Assembly: GCA_905178155.1 (NCBI GenBank) | Contig: CAJINV010000018.1 | Location: forward strand, 1,399,776-1,463,775 | Direction: 5' to 3' | DNA: 64,000 nucleotides | Source of the DNA: Amoebophrya sp. A120 | Taxonomy: Eukaryota > Sar > Dinophyceae > Syndiniales > Amoebophryaceae | In this document: positions 33,301 through 43,697 of the stretch, piece after piece | Layout: every line of letters begins with the position of its first letter | How positions within the stretch are numbered: position 1 is the first letter of the stretch | The notes under the pieces: model-generated | Told to the model about the DNA's origin: nothing | The model's database searches: none | What the model saw: only the letters and a program-made list of their open reading frames with translations | Program-made: the position numbers and the translations under genes

Positions 33301-34590
33301 TGGCTCAAGCTCGTCCCGCAGCTGCTGAAAAGATCCCCCTACGTGACGCACCTGAAGATTCTGGAAGCCGCGAGGCAGATACTGGAATCACTGCTGAACG
33401 CCTCGGTGGTCGGGAGACAATTACTGTCAAAGCACGCGAACTTTGGGAAGGAGCTCGATGCTTCGGGCAATTACATCGGCAGTGGTGGAACTTCAACGGG
33501 ACACATGACAACCAATGCGAGGACCACAACCTTCGGCATGGTTGCGAGCGCGAGCACGACTATATCAAGTACTACTGGCACTAGTGCTGGTCAGAACACG
33601 ATAATAGCCGCCGCGGAACGGATTTTTCTGTTGACCTTGGAGCTCGCTTACTGCACACCCCAAGCGAATTCTCTGCTAGACGACTTTGTGGTGAAGAAGT
33701 ATCCGGTTTTGCTACCACTGTGCTTATCCGGACTCCCGCCAGGGGCGCTGAGACCCGGGCTGTTTCACGCGGTGCTGCAGCAGAACTTTGTCAAGGTAAT
33801 TCACTATGATAGAGCGCTGCTAAGGGCGTGCTGCGCATAGAGAAAATCTGTTTTGTCAATCAGTGCTTGCGATGCTGTTTCCTTGTGCAACTCAACGACG
33901 TATTCTCACAAAAAAAAAAACAGGAAGTACGTGCCTACACCTCTTCCACTACCGATTCTGTCACGACAACGCGCACGACCGACTCCCAGCTGTTTTCCGA
34001 GCTTGTCATTTACGCGGTAAAGCAATCGCAGATCAAAAACTTGCTGGACGCGGCGATCGATCAGAATCTGCTGGAAGACGCGGTGAATCTGGTCTTTTTG
34101 TACGCTAGACACCACGGCATCCTCCACGTGTGGCAAACCGAAACGACGGCAACGCTTATCAAGGTGAAAAATGCCCACGCCCCCGAACTTGGGAGCATTT
34201 GTATTGCAAACTTTTCCAAATGAAACATTCGCCCTCTTGCATCTATCAGCATCACAGATTTCCAATCGTGAATAGCAAAAATTTGTATTGCAAAAGACCC
34301 CAGCAAGAGTAGCGCTTGTCATGCAAGCGATGCGATACACGCCTAGACTCTGCATCAGAAAGATTCATACTTCTTTCATGCATGACAAAAAGTTTGCATT
34401 TGGAAACGTCGCATCACAAGTTTTTGCGACTTTCGGGGTGGGGGCATTTTTCACTGTAATAATGCTGACCAGCTCCACCGTGGTAAACTCGGAAAAAGCG
34501 AAGTTTCTGCAGAATTTGGTTTCGCAGTACGAACATTCAAAAGAGACGGCCGGCCGGGAATTCGCCAGGCTCTGCAGGATGAAACAGTGA
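18361..34590 (+). CDS. KNTC1: Kinetochore checkpoint protein Rough deal / KNTC1
   Basis: A giant gene of about 3,500 codons in more than 20 exons. KNTC1/ROD forms the RZZ complex with ZW10 and Zwilch at unattached kinetochores and recruits dynein and Mad1. Signs of identity: an N-terminal beta-propeller blade SGKFLFCGDSAGKMHCIHV (about 19,830-19,890), followed by FNDLDFSELDLALETAQPEKA. Next comes an alpha-solenoid with RHGTKFTQQEVMQLLEAIP (22,965) and SYCERHELDLDTVLFDYV (23,820). The Rod C-terminal region contains FKLNKPEVLALWVKLM (28,672), ISPYDYERIRFVL (28,890) and YHRFSPPSDREK (29,535). Their order matches my recollection of animal KNTC1. Exons (approximate early on): 18361-18572, 18844-19135, 19446-19495, 19791-20446 (with a possible 57-base intron), 20588-20663, 20931-20982, 21250-21304, 21579-21823, 21899-23456, 23775-23985, 24243-24308, 24476-24522, 24794-25924, 26238-26334, 26570-27949, 28219-30423, 31335-32354, 32669-32859, 33133-33795, 33924-34155, 34467-34590. 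Ser/Asn/Gly-rich insertions explain the excess length over the animal protein. The start ATG is uncertain. Confidence 0.82.
18573..18838. mobile_element. Introner in ROD, family A
   Basis: A 266-bp element, TATGCGTTGCAAATATGTCTGG to CAGACATATTTGCATTTTATA. The perfect direct repeat CAGAA lies at 18568-18572 and 18839-18843. Excision with one repeat joins GTGCTGGGGCAG to AACGAGCTCGCT in frame (VLGQ-NELAV). No GT-AG ends are present. Confidence 0.93.
19136..19440. mobile_element. Introner in ROD, diverged family B
   Basis: Left end TATCCTGAGGAAAAACCACG; right end degenerate (ATGGGGAAGTTTTATTTCCCC then GGGATA). ACCAA occurs before the element (19131-19135) and at 19441-19445. Excision joins KANQNQ to AAKHEPEALSVDL. 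The eroded TIR suggests an old insertion. Confidence 0.7.
19496..19790. mobile_element. Introner in ROD, strongly diverged family A
   Basis: Begins TATCCCTGAATGTCAGGAAGG and ends near TCTGCAAAAGTGCATAG. Flanks are GGAAA and GGACT. The downstream frame is secured by the conserved propeller blade. The exact intron end is uncertain by a few bases. Confidence 0.65.
20664..20925 (-). mobile_element. Introner in ROD, family A, inverted orientation
   Basis: 262 bp, TATGAAATGCAAAAATGTCAGG to CAGACATTTTTGCATTTGATA, with the perfect repeat CCATC (20659-20663, 20926-20930). Its interior is the reverse complement of the 10815 and 18573 copies. Excision gives ARQYSIVENAIENSADL in frame. Confidence 0.93.
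20983..21244 (+). mobile_element. Introner in ROD, family A
   Basis: 262 bp, TATCAAATGCAAAAATGTCTGG to CAGACACTTTTGCATTTGATA, repeat TTCCG (20978-20982, 21245-21249). It lies 57 bases after the previous element in the opposite orientation. Excision joins AVSDS to ALLAYTSS. Confidence 0.93.
21305..21570. mobile_element. Introner in ROD, family B, 8-bp direct repeat
   Basis: 266 bp, TATCCTGAGTAAAACCGTACC to GACCGTTTTTACTCAGGATA. The flanking repeat is ACTACACT (21297-21304, 21571-21578), 8 bp instead of 5. Removing element plus 8 bases keeps the frame into the following exon; removing element plus 3 does not. Confidence 0.9.
23457..23769. mobile_element. Introner in ROD, family G (complete)
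   Basis: 313 bp, TATCGAAAGGAAAAATCACC to GGGGGGATTTTTCCTTACTATA. Flanks are CGGGT and CGGAT (one mismatch). Excision joins SKFLQR to IGAAALLKDEILF, within a region matching animal ROD. Confidence 0.9.
23986..24237 (+). mobile_element. Introner in ROD, family A (subtype 2)
   Basis: 252 bp, repeat CGGGA on both sides. The interior is very similar to 27950-28213 and to the reverse complement of 55310-55561. Excision joins KQNTAAG to ASSATSGN. Confidence 0.93.
24309..24470. mobile_element. Introner in ROD, family C
   Basis: 162 bp, TATCCCGTGCACAAGTATCG to CGATGTTTTTGCAATGCATA, perfect repeat TCGAG. Excision joins LERAIE to VLKCITDPTTKAKAL. Confidence 0.93.
24523..24788 (-). mobile_element. Introner in ROD, family A, inverted
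   Basis: 266 bp, repeat CTGCT on both sides. The right end is altered (CATTTTTAGAATCCATA). Interior orientation is opposite to the 20983 copy. Excision joins KAKALL to HILQLSNTNSQLQ. Confidence 0.92.
25925..26232. mobile_element. Introner in ROD, family F
   Basis: 308 bp, TATGGATGTGTCAGAGTTGA to CTGACGCTTCCATA, with long TIR arms around GAAATCGACAAAGTTGAAAT. The repeat is CGGTG. Excision joins YGIDPV to LLLGNRADHVLSALF. Confidence 0.92.
26335..26564. mobile_element. Introner in ROD, family E
   Basis: 230 bp, TACGAGAGTGCACAACTACC to GGGAGTTGTGCACTGTCATA. Flanks are GCAGA and ACAGG (imperfect). Excision of element plus five bases keeps the frame (LDQAEQ-T-AAARAASF). Confidence 0.85.
27950..28213 (+). 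mobile_element. Introner in ROD, family A (subtype 2)
   Basis: 264 bp. Flanks CGTTT and CGCTT (one mismatch). It has a duplicated TCTGGATCTGGA near the left arm. Excision joins WDNSIDV to the NNCSSNSHLYQELC exon. Confidence 0.92.
30424..31329. mobile_element. Introner in ROD, family C, enlarged by a nested insert
   Basis: 906 bp, against about 150 bp for other family C copies. Ends TATGCTCTGCAAAAGTATCG and CGATGCTTTTGCAATGCATA, flanks CACCT and CACGT. Excision joins KIALMRT to WLTSGSWTPTELV. Bases 30481-31211 are a foreign insert bounded by two copies of ATCATGCATGACAAATC (30464-30480, 31212-31228). Confidence 0.9.
32355..32663. mobile_element. Introner in ROD, family D
   Basis: 309 bp, TATTACAATGAAAAATGCCC to TTTTTCACTGTAATA, perfect repeat CGTGG. 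Excision joins LEKLRV to GHIDLTTFRDTDKEG. Confidence 0.92.
32860..33127 (+). mobile_element. Introner in ROD, family A
   Basis: 268 bp, flanks CGTTT and CGTTC (one mismatch). The right end is eroded (CAGGCATACTTTCAGTTGATA). Excision joins LLQLQMSTF to LQDALLHMHNSGF. Confidence 0.92.
34156..34461. mobile_element. Introner in ROD, family D
   Basis: 306 bp, TATCAAGGTGAAAAATGCCC to GGGGCATTTTTCACTGTAATA, flanks ACGCT and ATGCT. Interior almost identical to the copy at 32355, in the same gene. Excision joins TETTATL to TSSTVVNSEKAKF. Confidence 0.92.
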
Positions 34591-35736
34591 AGATTTGCTA
34601 TACGTGCTTCACTGACACTGTTCGACTTCGAGGGCCTGCTCACTTGTACATCCAGCTGGCGGGCAGGCGTGTGTAAAAAGCTTTTTTTCAATCAGGATCG
34701 ATGGCGCGTATTTTTGCGTGGCTTTTACAGTCTTGTGCCTTGACACCTCAATCGATATAGTAATTCTCAAGTACAAGAAAAGGAAAAGTGCTTCACTAGT
34801 AACCAAGTCCAATACATACTTATTCTAAGGTCTGAGCATTTAGGTTCAACACCAATCGATGAATGATATGCAATAGCAAAGTCAGAAATGGAACGCGTTT
34901 TCACTTTTCAGGTTGTTTCGGTTCAAGACAAAAGCAAGAGCTCTTTCGTTGCTCTTCGATATGGATTTCCGGTTTTATTGCAAAGAATAAGAAATAAGCA
35001 GCCTCTCATGCTCAGTTCTCATTTCAGATTTTCTTCCAGAACTCATCAAATTCAGAGGACGTGGGCCTCGTTGTGAAAAAAGCGACCGTGGCAGGACGGA
35101 AATGCAATTACAAGGGTAAAACCAGAAGAGATTGTTTCCGCGACTCGATTTGCTTGATGTTCACGTCGTCCCGGTGGACGAGGGGTCGTCTGTGTGAGTC
35201 CAAAAACCGCTGTCACAACTCTTCATCGTGCCTAGCTTTGACAAAAATCTTACAGATAAAAATTTCGTGAAAGTAGTGACTGTCGTGCCGAATGACTGGT
35301 TCTTGATAACATACTTAGCAAGCCAAAGTGCAAGAAATCGACGTTGTATGAGTGAATAGTTCGTGGAACAACTTGTATCCGTCGTGGATCAAGAGATAAC
35401 TTTCTCACTTTGCACTCCCTTGAGTCGTCGTACCTACGTTGGCTGCTTGATGAAAAGCCCGATGCTCCTCTCGGAACCATTCCCTTCGGCTTCTATGATC
35501 GTGGCACGCACAGATGTTTATCTTGTACAGATCGTAAAAATTGTATGTGTCGTGGGCAGCAAGAACAGTATTCTACGTACTATCTATCGTTTCGTATCTA
35601 CATACTGTTACTCTCTGTTCCTCGAAAACCGCAATCGATTCACCTTCAGCGGCTTTCGATTTTTTTTCGAACAAAAACGACACCTCACCAAGGGGAAGTT
35701 TTTTGATCAAAGACACCAACGAGACACCGAGAAAAG
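34591..35736 (+). other. Probable small multi-exon gene, unresolved
   Basis: Several short frames look like real exons but could not be joined convincingly: NSSNSEDVGLVVKKATVAGR (35,040-35,110); LLDVHVVPVDEGSSV joined across a GTGAGT...CTAG intron (about 35,191-35,232) to FDKNLTDKNFVKVVTVVPND; and SRDNFLTLHSLESSYLRWLL followed by PDAPLGTIPFGFYD (35,386-35,500). No family is recognised. Start, end and frame shifts between pieces are uncertain. Confidence 0.35.
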
Positions 35737-37454
35737 ATGTTGGCGACAGGAGGAAGTAGTGGTCCTGACGCATCGAACATGTGCTGGAGATTTACGCGAA
35801 TAGTAACAGCGGCCACGAAGTCATTGTTGCTGTTCTACTGCCTTGCCGGATCGTCCGGCATCGTCACGGTTGCTGGTGGGACGAACAAGGTTCTTACGAA
35901 GAACACAGCCCCTGCGCTCGCCGATCGCGCGGAAGAAGAAGGGAACCAGGACGGAGTTACAACAACAATCGGGTACGACGACGCTTACAACTACAAGCAA
36001 GCAAGCAACCAGGGCAGCACAGGCGTGGAGTCGCTGAGCAGTGAAGATGCGGGTGGTGAAAAACTTACCGACGTCGACGTGGTCGAACAGCACGAGTTGG
36101 CGTTTTTGCAGCCACCGGAAGCGACAGACGTGACGACGACCGGCCCCGGTGTCAGCGAGAAGGAGGCGTCCACGTTTGTCCAGCCGTGGTCGCAAGTATT
36201 CAATCGGGTCGGGAATGCTGCGAGTTCAATCATGAACAGGGCTGTGCGTTCACTATGATTCGGAAAAGCGTACCACCGCAAAAGTGAAATAAAGATTGAA
36301 TGTTTGTGTTGCAGAACTCCCCTACTGAGACTCCTGCATATACCAATACAAATTTTCGGGGCAGGAGATCTAGTGCAAAACAACTAACGTACCATCATCA
36401 AGAGACGCACTTCTCATAGAAAGATTACTTTGCGTGCCTATAATATTCCGGAGGGAGAAAAAGGACGCGTCGTAGTCCGCTTCTCTGAGAGGACTACTGC
36501 TAAGCAAAGCGTTTCTATTTGGAAACACTGCAAGTGCAACCTAATAAAGATTTGGCACTTTCGGTGACCGCGCGCTTTTCAGCCGAATATCTTCAGCACC
36601 CAGACTCTTCGGCATCAACACCAGCTTTTTCATCAGGCTCCAGAATCTTCGGCGGCTCCAGAATCTTGGCGGCTCCAGTCGGCGCCCAGCGGGATTTCGA
36701 CACGGAATTGAACGAAGCGATCGAGAGGGTGCAAGGGTCTGGATATCTCCAAGTATGCTCAACATGAAAATGCAAATGTGCGTAGAGCTGACCTACATTC
36801 TGAACTTGCGAATCTTCAAGAACCAAGACCAGAATGAGCGCGCGATGTCGGAGTTGAATCATCAACTACGGCTCCCCGACAACTTTACGTGGACGTACAA
36901 TCCTCGTGTTTTCCCAAAGCAGTTTATGGCGAGCCCAATCATTCCGCTTGAATCCGAGATCGTTTCCCTGAAACACTGGAACAAACGTGGGAACAGCTTC
37001 CTCAACATCCTCGCACCGCGGCAGCCGGAATCAAACAGTCATGCCGCCGCGTCCAAGACCGCGATCCAGCAGACTGCCTTCTCCCATGGCCGCGACTCGC
37101 ACGCTTTCGGCGACTCCATCGTTACTGTTGGCGCTGAAGTGGCGGGTACTTCTAGATTACGTTTTTTTTTTCTGTGATATTTATTTGTTTAGATACTTAC
37201 TTTATTCAAAGAGAAAGTTCACCTCTTTTCAACCATCAATTCTGAATCGCCAAGGTGCCTCGACTCGCAGTACGACGATCACCGCGGATGGGACCGACGC
37301 TGGTGTGTCGGAAGATTTGCTGGAGATCGGGGGCGATGAAGTGGCTGCCTTCGAAGCTGGTGATTCCATCGCGACCACGGGGAAGCCGGCGTCGTTCAAC
37401 GCGGTGCAGGCCAGTGAGCCAGTTTCTGCGGAGACGGCGCAGAAGTCATTGTGA
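35737..37454 (+). CDS. Unidentified protein with secretory-type N-terminus
   Basis: The ATG at 35737 opens a first exon with a hydrophobic segment (residues about 25-46, SLLLFYCLAGSSGIVTVAGG), which could be a signal peptide or anchor, followed by an acidic, Thr/Ser-rich region. Downstream frames appear to belong to the same transcription unit. One around 36,504-36,751 (AKRFYLETLQVQPNKDLALS) is joined by a 70-base GT-AG intron (36,752-36,821) to NQDQNERAMSELNHQLRLPD. A second intron (about 37,146-37,251) leads to the last exon ending QKSL at the TGA 37,452-37,454. The connection between exon 1 and the 36.5 kb exon is not resolved; two competing frames exist at 36,400-36,550. No introner is present. 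No family is recognised. Confidence 0.45.
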
Positions 37455-38534
37455 GGAGCAAACAGCATTGTCGGTGTGTACCGGAGGTGGTGCGCAGTGG
37501 GTGTTGTAGAATGGGGTTGAGAGGTGCAGTAAATTGTACGCAAGAAATGAATCACAAACACAAGGCAGAGCAACAGACTATGAATACCAACTCATTTTGT
37601 TTCGTCTCAATCAATGTTTCACTTTGATAAACATATGGAATATGAATACAGCCTCTGAGCACTCGTGAATCAATACAACAATTTTTAAGAAGAAGAGTAA
37701 AAATCTATGTTTATCCTATGCGAGCACCCGAAGAAATGTATGTAACAACCAGGAATTTTCATCAAAACGCGCAAAAGAGTGCAACGGATAGGCGTTAACT
37801 GCTTGATATGACTGTCAATGTATATTTTCAAAGAGCAGACACCTGTAAGTACCGAGAGCCGCTGAGTCGCTTATTTTAACTTTTGTACCCACCGGAGCAA
37901 CGAGAAGGAACGTATGTATATGCTCAAATAATTTCAAATATTTCTATTTGTACAGAAAGATGAAAAAATCACCGAAGGCAAGGTAACCGTAACTTCAGTA
38001 GAATCGTGTATCCAAGATGAAGGTGCCTTCGTCTAACTCTAAGGGGCACCTCACCTCCATTCTATTTGTCGTCGTCGACGTCATTGAAATTTTGAGAGTG
38101 AAAAAGTGTAGTTCTTTTGAATGCGGATGAGGATATTGTCGCGATCGAGGGACGAGCACGCTCGTGTCAGTGAAATGGGAGGTGTCGTCGTAAATGAGCT
38201 GCGTAAAAACTCGTTTACGTTCGCTTTCTTGAGTCTCAGTTGAGGTCGAGCTTATTCGTCTTGTTTGCCGCATAATTAAAGGTTTATTTTGCAAATCGAG
38301 AACCTCTCTAGCGACAGAAAAATAGGCGCTGACATCGAGGACAAAGTAGGAAACCAAAAGGACTAGAAAATTATATCAGCCCGAGGAGGCGGCGCTGTGA
38401 GTGCGGGCGCTGTTCTTGTCTGTGGCTAGGCTGAGAAACACGCACTCCAAGGATAAGTAACAAGGCGACTCTTCCGGTTCCGGTGGAACCAGCGAAACGA
38501 CAGAAGTGATAAACCTCCACTACAGCCACTCAAG
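37455..38534. other. Intergenic, no feature recognised
   Basis: The region holds the 3' flank of the preceding gene and the 5' flank of DRC11. A 120-codon minus-strand frame (37,995-38,357) exists but shows no recognisable domain or clear coding character. Confidence 0.4.
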
Positions 38535-41500
38535 ATGTCGCATCAAAGCTACCAGCGAAAATGGGCGGAGGCCATGCAGGAGCTCATGGAGCAAGTGCAG
38601 ATAGAGTACCTGCCCGTCGAGTCAGCAGATTTTCAGGTATATTTGACTTTGTCATGTCAGTACACGCAAGGCAGCGGTTGTTTGTGATGTGATGTTTCCC
38701 ATTCCTTTCCCTTTGTCATGTATCAAGCACAAAAGCAAAACTCAAACACTTCTACAGGTCGACTTCAAGCACTTCGCCCTCTTGTACATAAAGTACCTCC
38801 AGATCTACAAGAAGCTCGAGGACTGCTACGACCAAATCATCCACCCGCAGAAGAGGCGGAGTATCAAGGAGGTTTTGGAGACGGTCATCGTGAGGCTACT
38901 CGAGGTGAAGCAGCAATTAGTGCACTTCAACCCGCGGCCGCAGAACCGGTTTGTCGCGCTCGACGAAGCGCTCACGAACTTCAAACTGAACCCGGAAATA
39001 GTGGACTGGCACATACCAAGGTATATGCGGGATGACCGGGATCGGGCAGACGAAATTGAGGTAAGTATAACGTATAATGTTTTATTGTAGCAACAACTAC
39101 AGCTCCGGATTCGAGGGCTGCAACACTACTTTGAAATGCGGTTACGCTCTGCGAATATGTTGTGTGAATGCAAAAAATTTCCCATCCACAGGTTAAATCC
39201 GAGCGTCTGGACCACTGGCTGAAAGCGTTCGGTATGTCCACCATAGCGGAGGATCTGTGCGACAAGAAGGATCCCTTTCAGGTCGACCTGACCGTCGAGC
39301 ACGCGATTCGGCTGCTGCAGAAAAACGAGCGCGGGAGAATAGGAATCCAGCGCGCGATGATGATCGCGAACTTTAGGAAAGAATCGATGAAAAAGGAAAA
39401 AAAGGGGCCCGGGCAAGAGGAAATGAGTGAAAAGGTACATGATAGTACATAGGCGCTGTAATCGGATTTTTGGTTGCCGCGATGGAAGATATACGCTTCG
39501 TGCAGCACCATCTCGTGTGGCTGTATTTTTTTCTTGTGTTGCTTGGAAAAGAGAAACCTTGAAAACCAACAATCCCTATCCCAGGTCCTCCTCGAGAAGC
39601 AAGCCATGTGCGCAAGTTTAATCGCGGCGCATTGGAGGAGAAAACTGGTCCAGCGAAAATTCCAGCGCATGAAGCAAGAGGAATTCGTCTTCCTTGGTAA
39701 ATGAAAATCTTTCAGTTCTTCGATTCTCATGGACGCCTGGGCATGGCATCAAAAGCGCTTCGCTTCTGCGTGACTTTTTCGCATGTTGACTAAAACCGTC
39801 ACAAATAATGTTATCAGGTATGGTCCTCCCGACCGACGCTAGTCAGACCACCGGAGTCGACCACCGAGCTATCGCAGAGGAAGTTAGGCAGAAGAGAAAA
39901 AGAAGACAAGTTGATGCGGATAGCGATTACGATAATGCGCTGCTGGACGAACTGGAGTGGGTGAAGAAAAAGAAGGTATGGAACTTGCTTGTACATTTTT
40001 AAGAATGCTAGTAGGCGTGCATGAAAAGAAAGTCATAGGTGGCTGTTTTCAAGCATAATATGAACTACAACTACATTCCATGCAACACGACACCACAGGG
40101 GCCCGACATTCGCGCCGACTTGTTAGAGGAGAGACGGCAATTCCTAGTGGAAGCCCGAAAGAAGAAGGGCACTTTTCCCGCCTCCATAGACGAATTTTAC
40201 AAGCGGTTCGACGCGTTAGAGAAGGACGACGCCGCCGCACCAGCGGACGACGGAAAGGGGAAAAAAGACGACAAGAAAAAAGACGATAAGAAAAAGGACG
40301 ACAAAAAGGACAAGAAAAAGAAGGGCGATAAGGCAGAACCGGAAGAGAGTATAGTAGACACGTAGTTCTTTATGGATATTTCGTCGTGGTCGTTTGCATA
40401 TGACCGGGTATTAGCTGAGAATGCTTCATGTTGTGTTGGTTGCCACATGTAGTCGAACATCATCCGATTTCAATTCACCTAAAACAGCCGAGGAGCACCA
40501 GGCCGGTCCTACCGCGATAGTCCAGTCTTTCGTCGATTTGATCAACGATTACTCGGAAGTGTGGGAAGACCGAGAAGAGTCCCACAACTTCGACCAGAAG
40601 CACGACGCGGAGCTCACGCGAAAACTGGTGTTCCCCATGGTGGAAGCGAGGTTGCGAGAGCAGGTCGACGCGCAAATGCAGGAGGAGCTGATGAATTTGA
40701 AGTCGATGTACGATAAGGCAAAAAAGAAAAAAGAGAAAAAAAAAAAGGGGAAAAAGGGAAAAAAGGACAAGGGAAAAAAAGCAAAGAAGTGGTGCGTCGC
40801 GGTCGGAATGATCTCAAACGTGCAGGACTGCTTTCCCGATCTAGTGGAGCAAGGTATAAAGAAGTATTTAAGTAGATCTATTTCTGCGGTTAGTTACGCA
40901 CCACCACGAATGCGTTTGCAATTGCATCCCATTGCGAACATCTTCTACTCGGCCCGTTGCACGAGTCCAAAACATTTTTAAATCAAAACAGAAATGATCA
41001 AGAAGATCGAGCCGTGCAGACTAGACGACATAGTCGGGGACTTCCACTACCTGGGCGCGTACCAGAGGACACAGGAGACCTACTGTCCGCCGCCATCAAT
41101 ACAGATGGTGAAGTCGTTAGTAGTGGAGCACTGCATCTTACCCTTGTCCTCCCTTTCCATACGACAGAAGATCCCCTACGCAGCCAGATCAATACTCTTC
41201 TACGGCCCAAAGGGAAGCGGGAAGACCATGGTACAGCTCAGACAGACTGGCGCGTTCTATTTCTGCATCAGAAAAATGTTTCATTTGTTTTTGTTTTTGG
41301 ATTTATTATGCAGAAATTTTCGTTCATCAAGTTCAAGTTGGGGAAGTGTTGCAGCGAATCAACACCCGAATCGAACTCACTTTCCAGTTCGCCCGCGCCA
41401 TCGCGTCCGAGATCGGCGCAACCTTCTTTGACATCTCGCCGTCGGTGATAGAAGGGAAGTACACCATGGCCAAGACCGGAGCAGCGCTGCTCATCTACAA

Positions 41501-42481
41501 GGTTTTCCTCGTCGCCCAAGACTGCGCGCCCTCGGTCATCTACATCGACCAAATTGACCAGATATTTCAAGCGAAGAAGAAAAAGAAAGGTGGAGACCCG
41601 GATGCGCCAGACAGGATAAAGAAAGACTTGGTGTCGGCAATAAAACAGGTACTAACCTAGCTGCAGATCTTTATGTGGAATTACTAGGAGCGAGTGAACT
41701 GTGACTGTGTAGTACGTAGTTTTTTTGAGGTTCAGCCTAAGCGTATGAAATTTTTTTTGTCATGCTTCTTTTCGCCACAGCCCAAACTTGTGACGCCTTC
41801 TCTCGCATATCACGGCCAAACTCTTATCAGATCAAAACCGGAGCCGATTCCACGAACGGAGACCGTGTGCTCTTCGTGGGCTGCACCTCCAAACCGCACG
41901 GCGAGGGCGTGGATCTCAAGGGTTTGAAGGACATCTTTGACGAGTTCGTCTACCTCTCCTTCCCCGACTACGGGTCATCCCTGAGGCTGTGGAGGCACTT
42001 CATCGAGAGGAAGGGAGTCACAGTCGATCCGATCAAATTCAATTTGAGCAACTTGGCGAAGGTATGATTTTCTTAGATAGTCGTCGCGATGATCGTGTTT
42101 TCGTCATGCAGAAAACCCGTTCTCTTTCTCTTGCTGTGTAGTCTAGTGCGAGGCATATTTCCCTCTAGCTTTATTTACGGGAGATGACGATAAGCAATAG
42201 CTGCGTTCGTCCGAAAAAATAAACAAAACGAAAAACTCTATCAGGTTTCCGTCGGCTACACGGCCGGTTCCATAAAGCAGTCCGTCGACCGTGTGCTGAC
42301 CAACAGGAGGGTCCAGCAACTTTCGCTGCGACAATTGCAACTGCAGGAGTTCCTCGGCCCCCTTTCCCGCACACAGTACACGTGGCCCGAGGAGTGGCAC
42401 GCGGTCAGGGAATTCGACCATGTCATCACGGACGAAAAGGACCGCAGGGAAAAGGCGCTCGCGGCACTGGCTGCGCAGTGA
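38535..42481 (+). CDS. DRC11: Dynein regulatory complex subunit 11 (IQ and AAA domain protein)
   Basis: Eleven exons splice to 833 residues, close to animal IQCA1 length. DRC11 is a nexin-dynein regulatory complex subunit in motile axonemes, fitting an organism with a flagellated stage. Exons: 38535-38636, 38758-39060, 39192-39434, 39585-39696, 39818-39975, 40099-40348, 40488-40853, 40992-41230, 41388-41648, 41831-42061, 42245-42481. All introns are GT-AG and all phases close. Features in order: N-terminal helical domain with YKKLEDCYDQIIHPQKRR, strongly family-like; an IQ-type helix ASLIAAHWRRKLVQRKFQRM; a Lys/Asp-rich linker (exon 6) and a KKKKEKKKKGKK linker (exon 7); then an AAA module with Walker A GPKGSGKT (exon 8) and SVIYIDQID in the Walker B position (exon 9). 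The usual Walker B glutamate is replaced by Gln, so ATP hydrolysis is doubtful. No introner is present, in contrast to the genes on either side. Confidence 0.88.
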
Positions 42482-43697
42482 GGGGTGAAGATGTGGTGCT
42501 AGTCGTGGACTAGGATCGACGCTGGGCTTCGGCGTGGTTGTCTTTCCAAAAAATTTCAAATGTACCCTTATGCAAGTATGAAACCATCTTAACCTTAAGC
42601 AAATACAAATTAAAGGCAAATTTCATTGCCACCGAAGTTCTTGTAGAACTTGTTCTCATCTCTTGTCACTTTACTTTTCAGAAAAATCAAACAGACACTG
42701 CAATTATCGCTCGATGCTTGCAGGACAACTAAGACAAAACTAAGACATTTAAGCGTATGTGCATCCATATTGATGCATGAATGTTGCAGAAGCGTATGTG
42801 AATATTAATAGGACTTGTGTAACTAAGAATACAGAAAATCAGCAGAAGCGTATGTGAATATTGACGACTCTTAGCGAAATACTTTCAGATCGATTTGTTA
42901 CGTTCACTCTTACTTGATTTTTGCGCGCAGAGAGGTAGAGGAACTGCTTTAGCAGCGAGCGACCGCGACCCCCGCGGTGAAGGACGACAGATTATGTGGA
43001 GTTTCTGTTGCATCGTGCCAAGTGGGCCATAGCGAATCGGTTGTTGAAGATGCTCAGGTCGTTTATCTGGACGACTGTTGCTGATCCGCTGTGGCTGCGA
43101 AGCGCGTGTCAGCTTGAAATTTGACCTCTGCACAGTTTTGTACAGTAAAAATGTCGCAAGTTGTTTGGCCCAATGTTGATCGAACACGAACACGAAGAAG
43201 GCACTTAAACGAATCCGCCAGCCACGCGAGCCGGAGTTCTTGCAGCTGCAAGTCGACAACTACCGCTTATGATGTAGCGCGGCTGGCTATTTGTATTTCA
43301 GTACCCGGTCGTGTAGTCCACGTCATCTTCGTCTTTCGTAATACACTCTCGTTGGGTCTGTCATTGGTCGCCGTCGTTCCAGTTGTAGGCAAAGTTGTGT
43401 GGTTGGTCGTCTTTTATTTGGATGGAGGACGAGAGCTACCGCATCTCGTTGAGTGTCAGCAAAGTAGCATGTTACAGACTTCGTCGCTGAGAGGTAGAGC
43501 AGTGGCACAGCGCGCACAGAAGGAGCTTTAGGTTCGAACAGTCGTGGAGGTCGTAAATTCATGTAAAAGTCGTGATCGAACTCGAAAAACTAAAACATGT
43601 AAACGTCTTGTATATTGACTCAAAATCAGAGGCGAGCGTGAACTTGTTTAATATCTGGCAATGAAGTAGACAATGACAAAAATCAACAAATGAACAA
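42482..43697. other. Intergenic, no gene supported
   Basis: Short frames on both strands (for example 43,121-43,531) have no recognisable content. AAGCGTATGTGAATATT occurs twice (42,791-42,807 and 42,845-42,861). The stretch is probably 3' and 5' flanking sequence. Confidence 0.4.

Noticed and set aside
18573-34461. Spaced inverted repeats considered as a CRISPR array or as rho-independent terminators
   Set aside because: Unit sizes, direct-repeat flanks and frame restoration fit introners in a eukaryotic genome. The repeats do not alternate with unique spacers of constant length.
37995-38357. A 120-codon minus-strand frame between genes
   Set aside because: No domain, no supporting splice structure and no clear codon preference; it would be the only minus-strand gene in the window.
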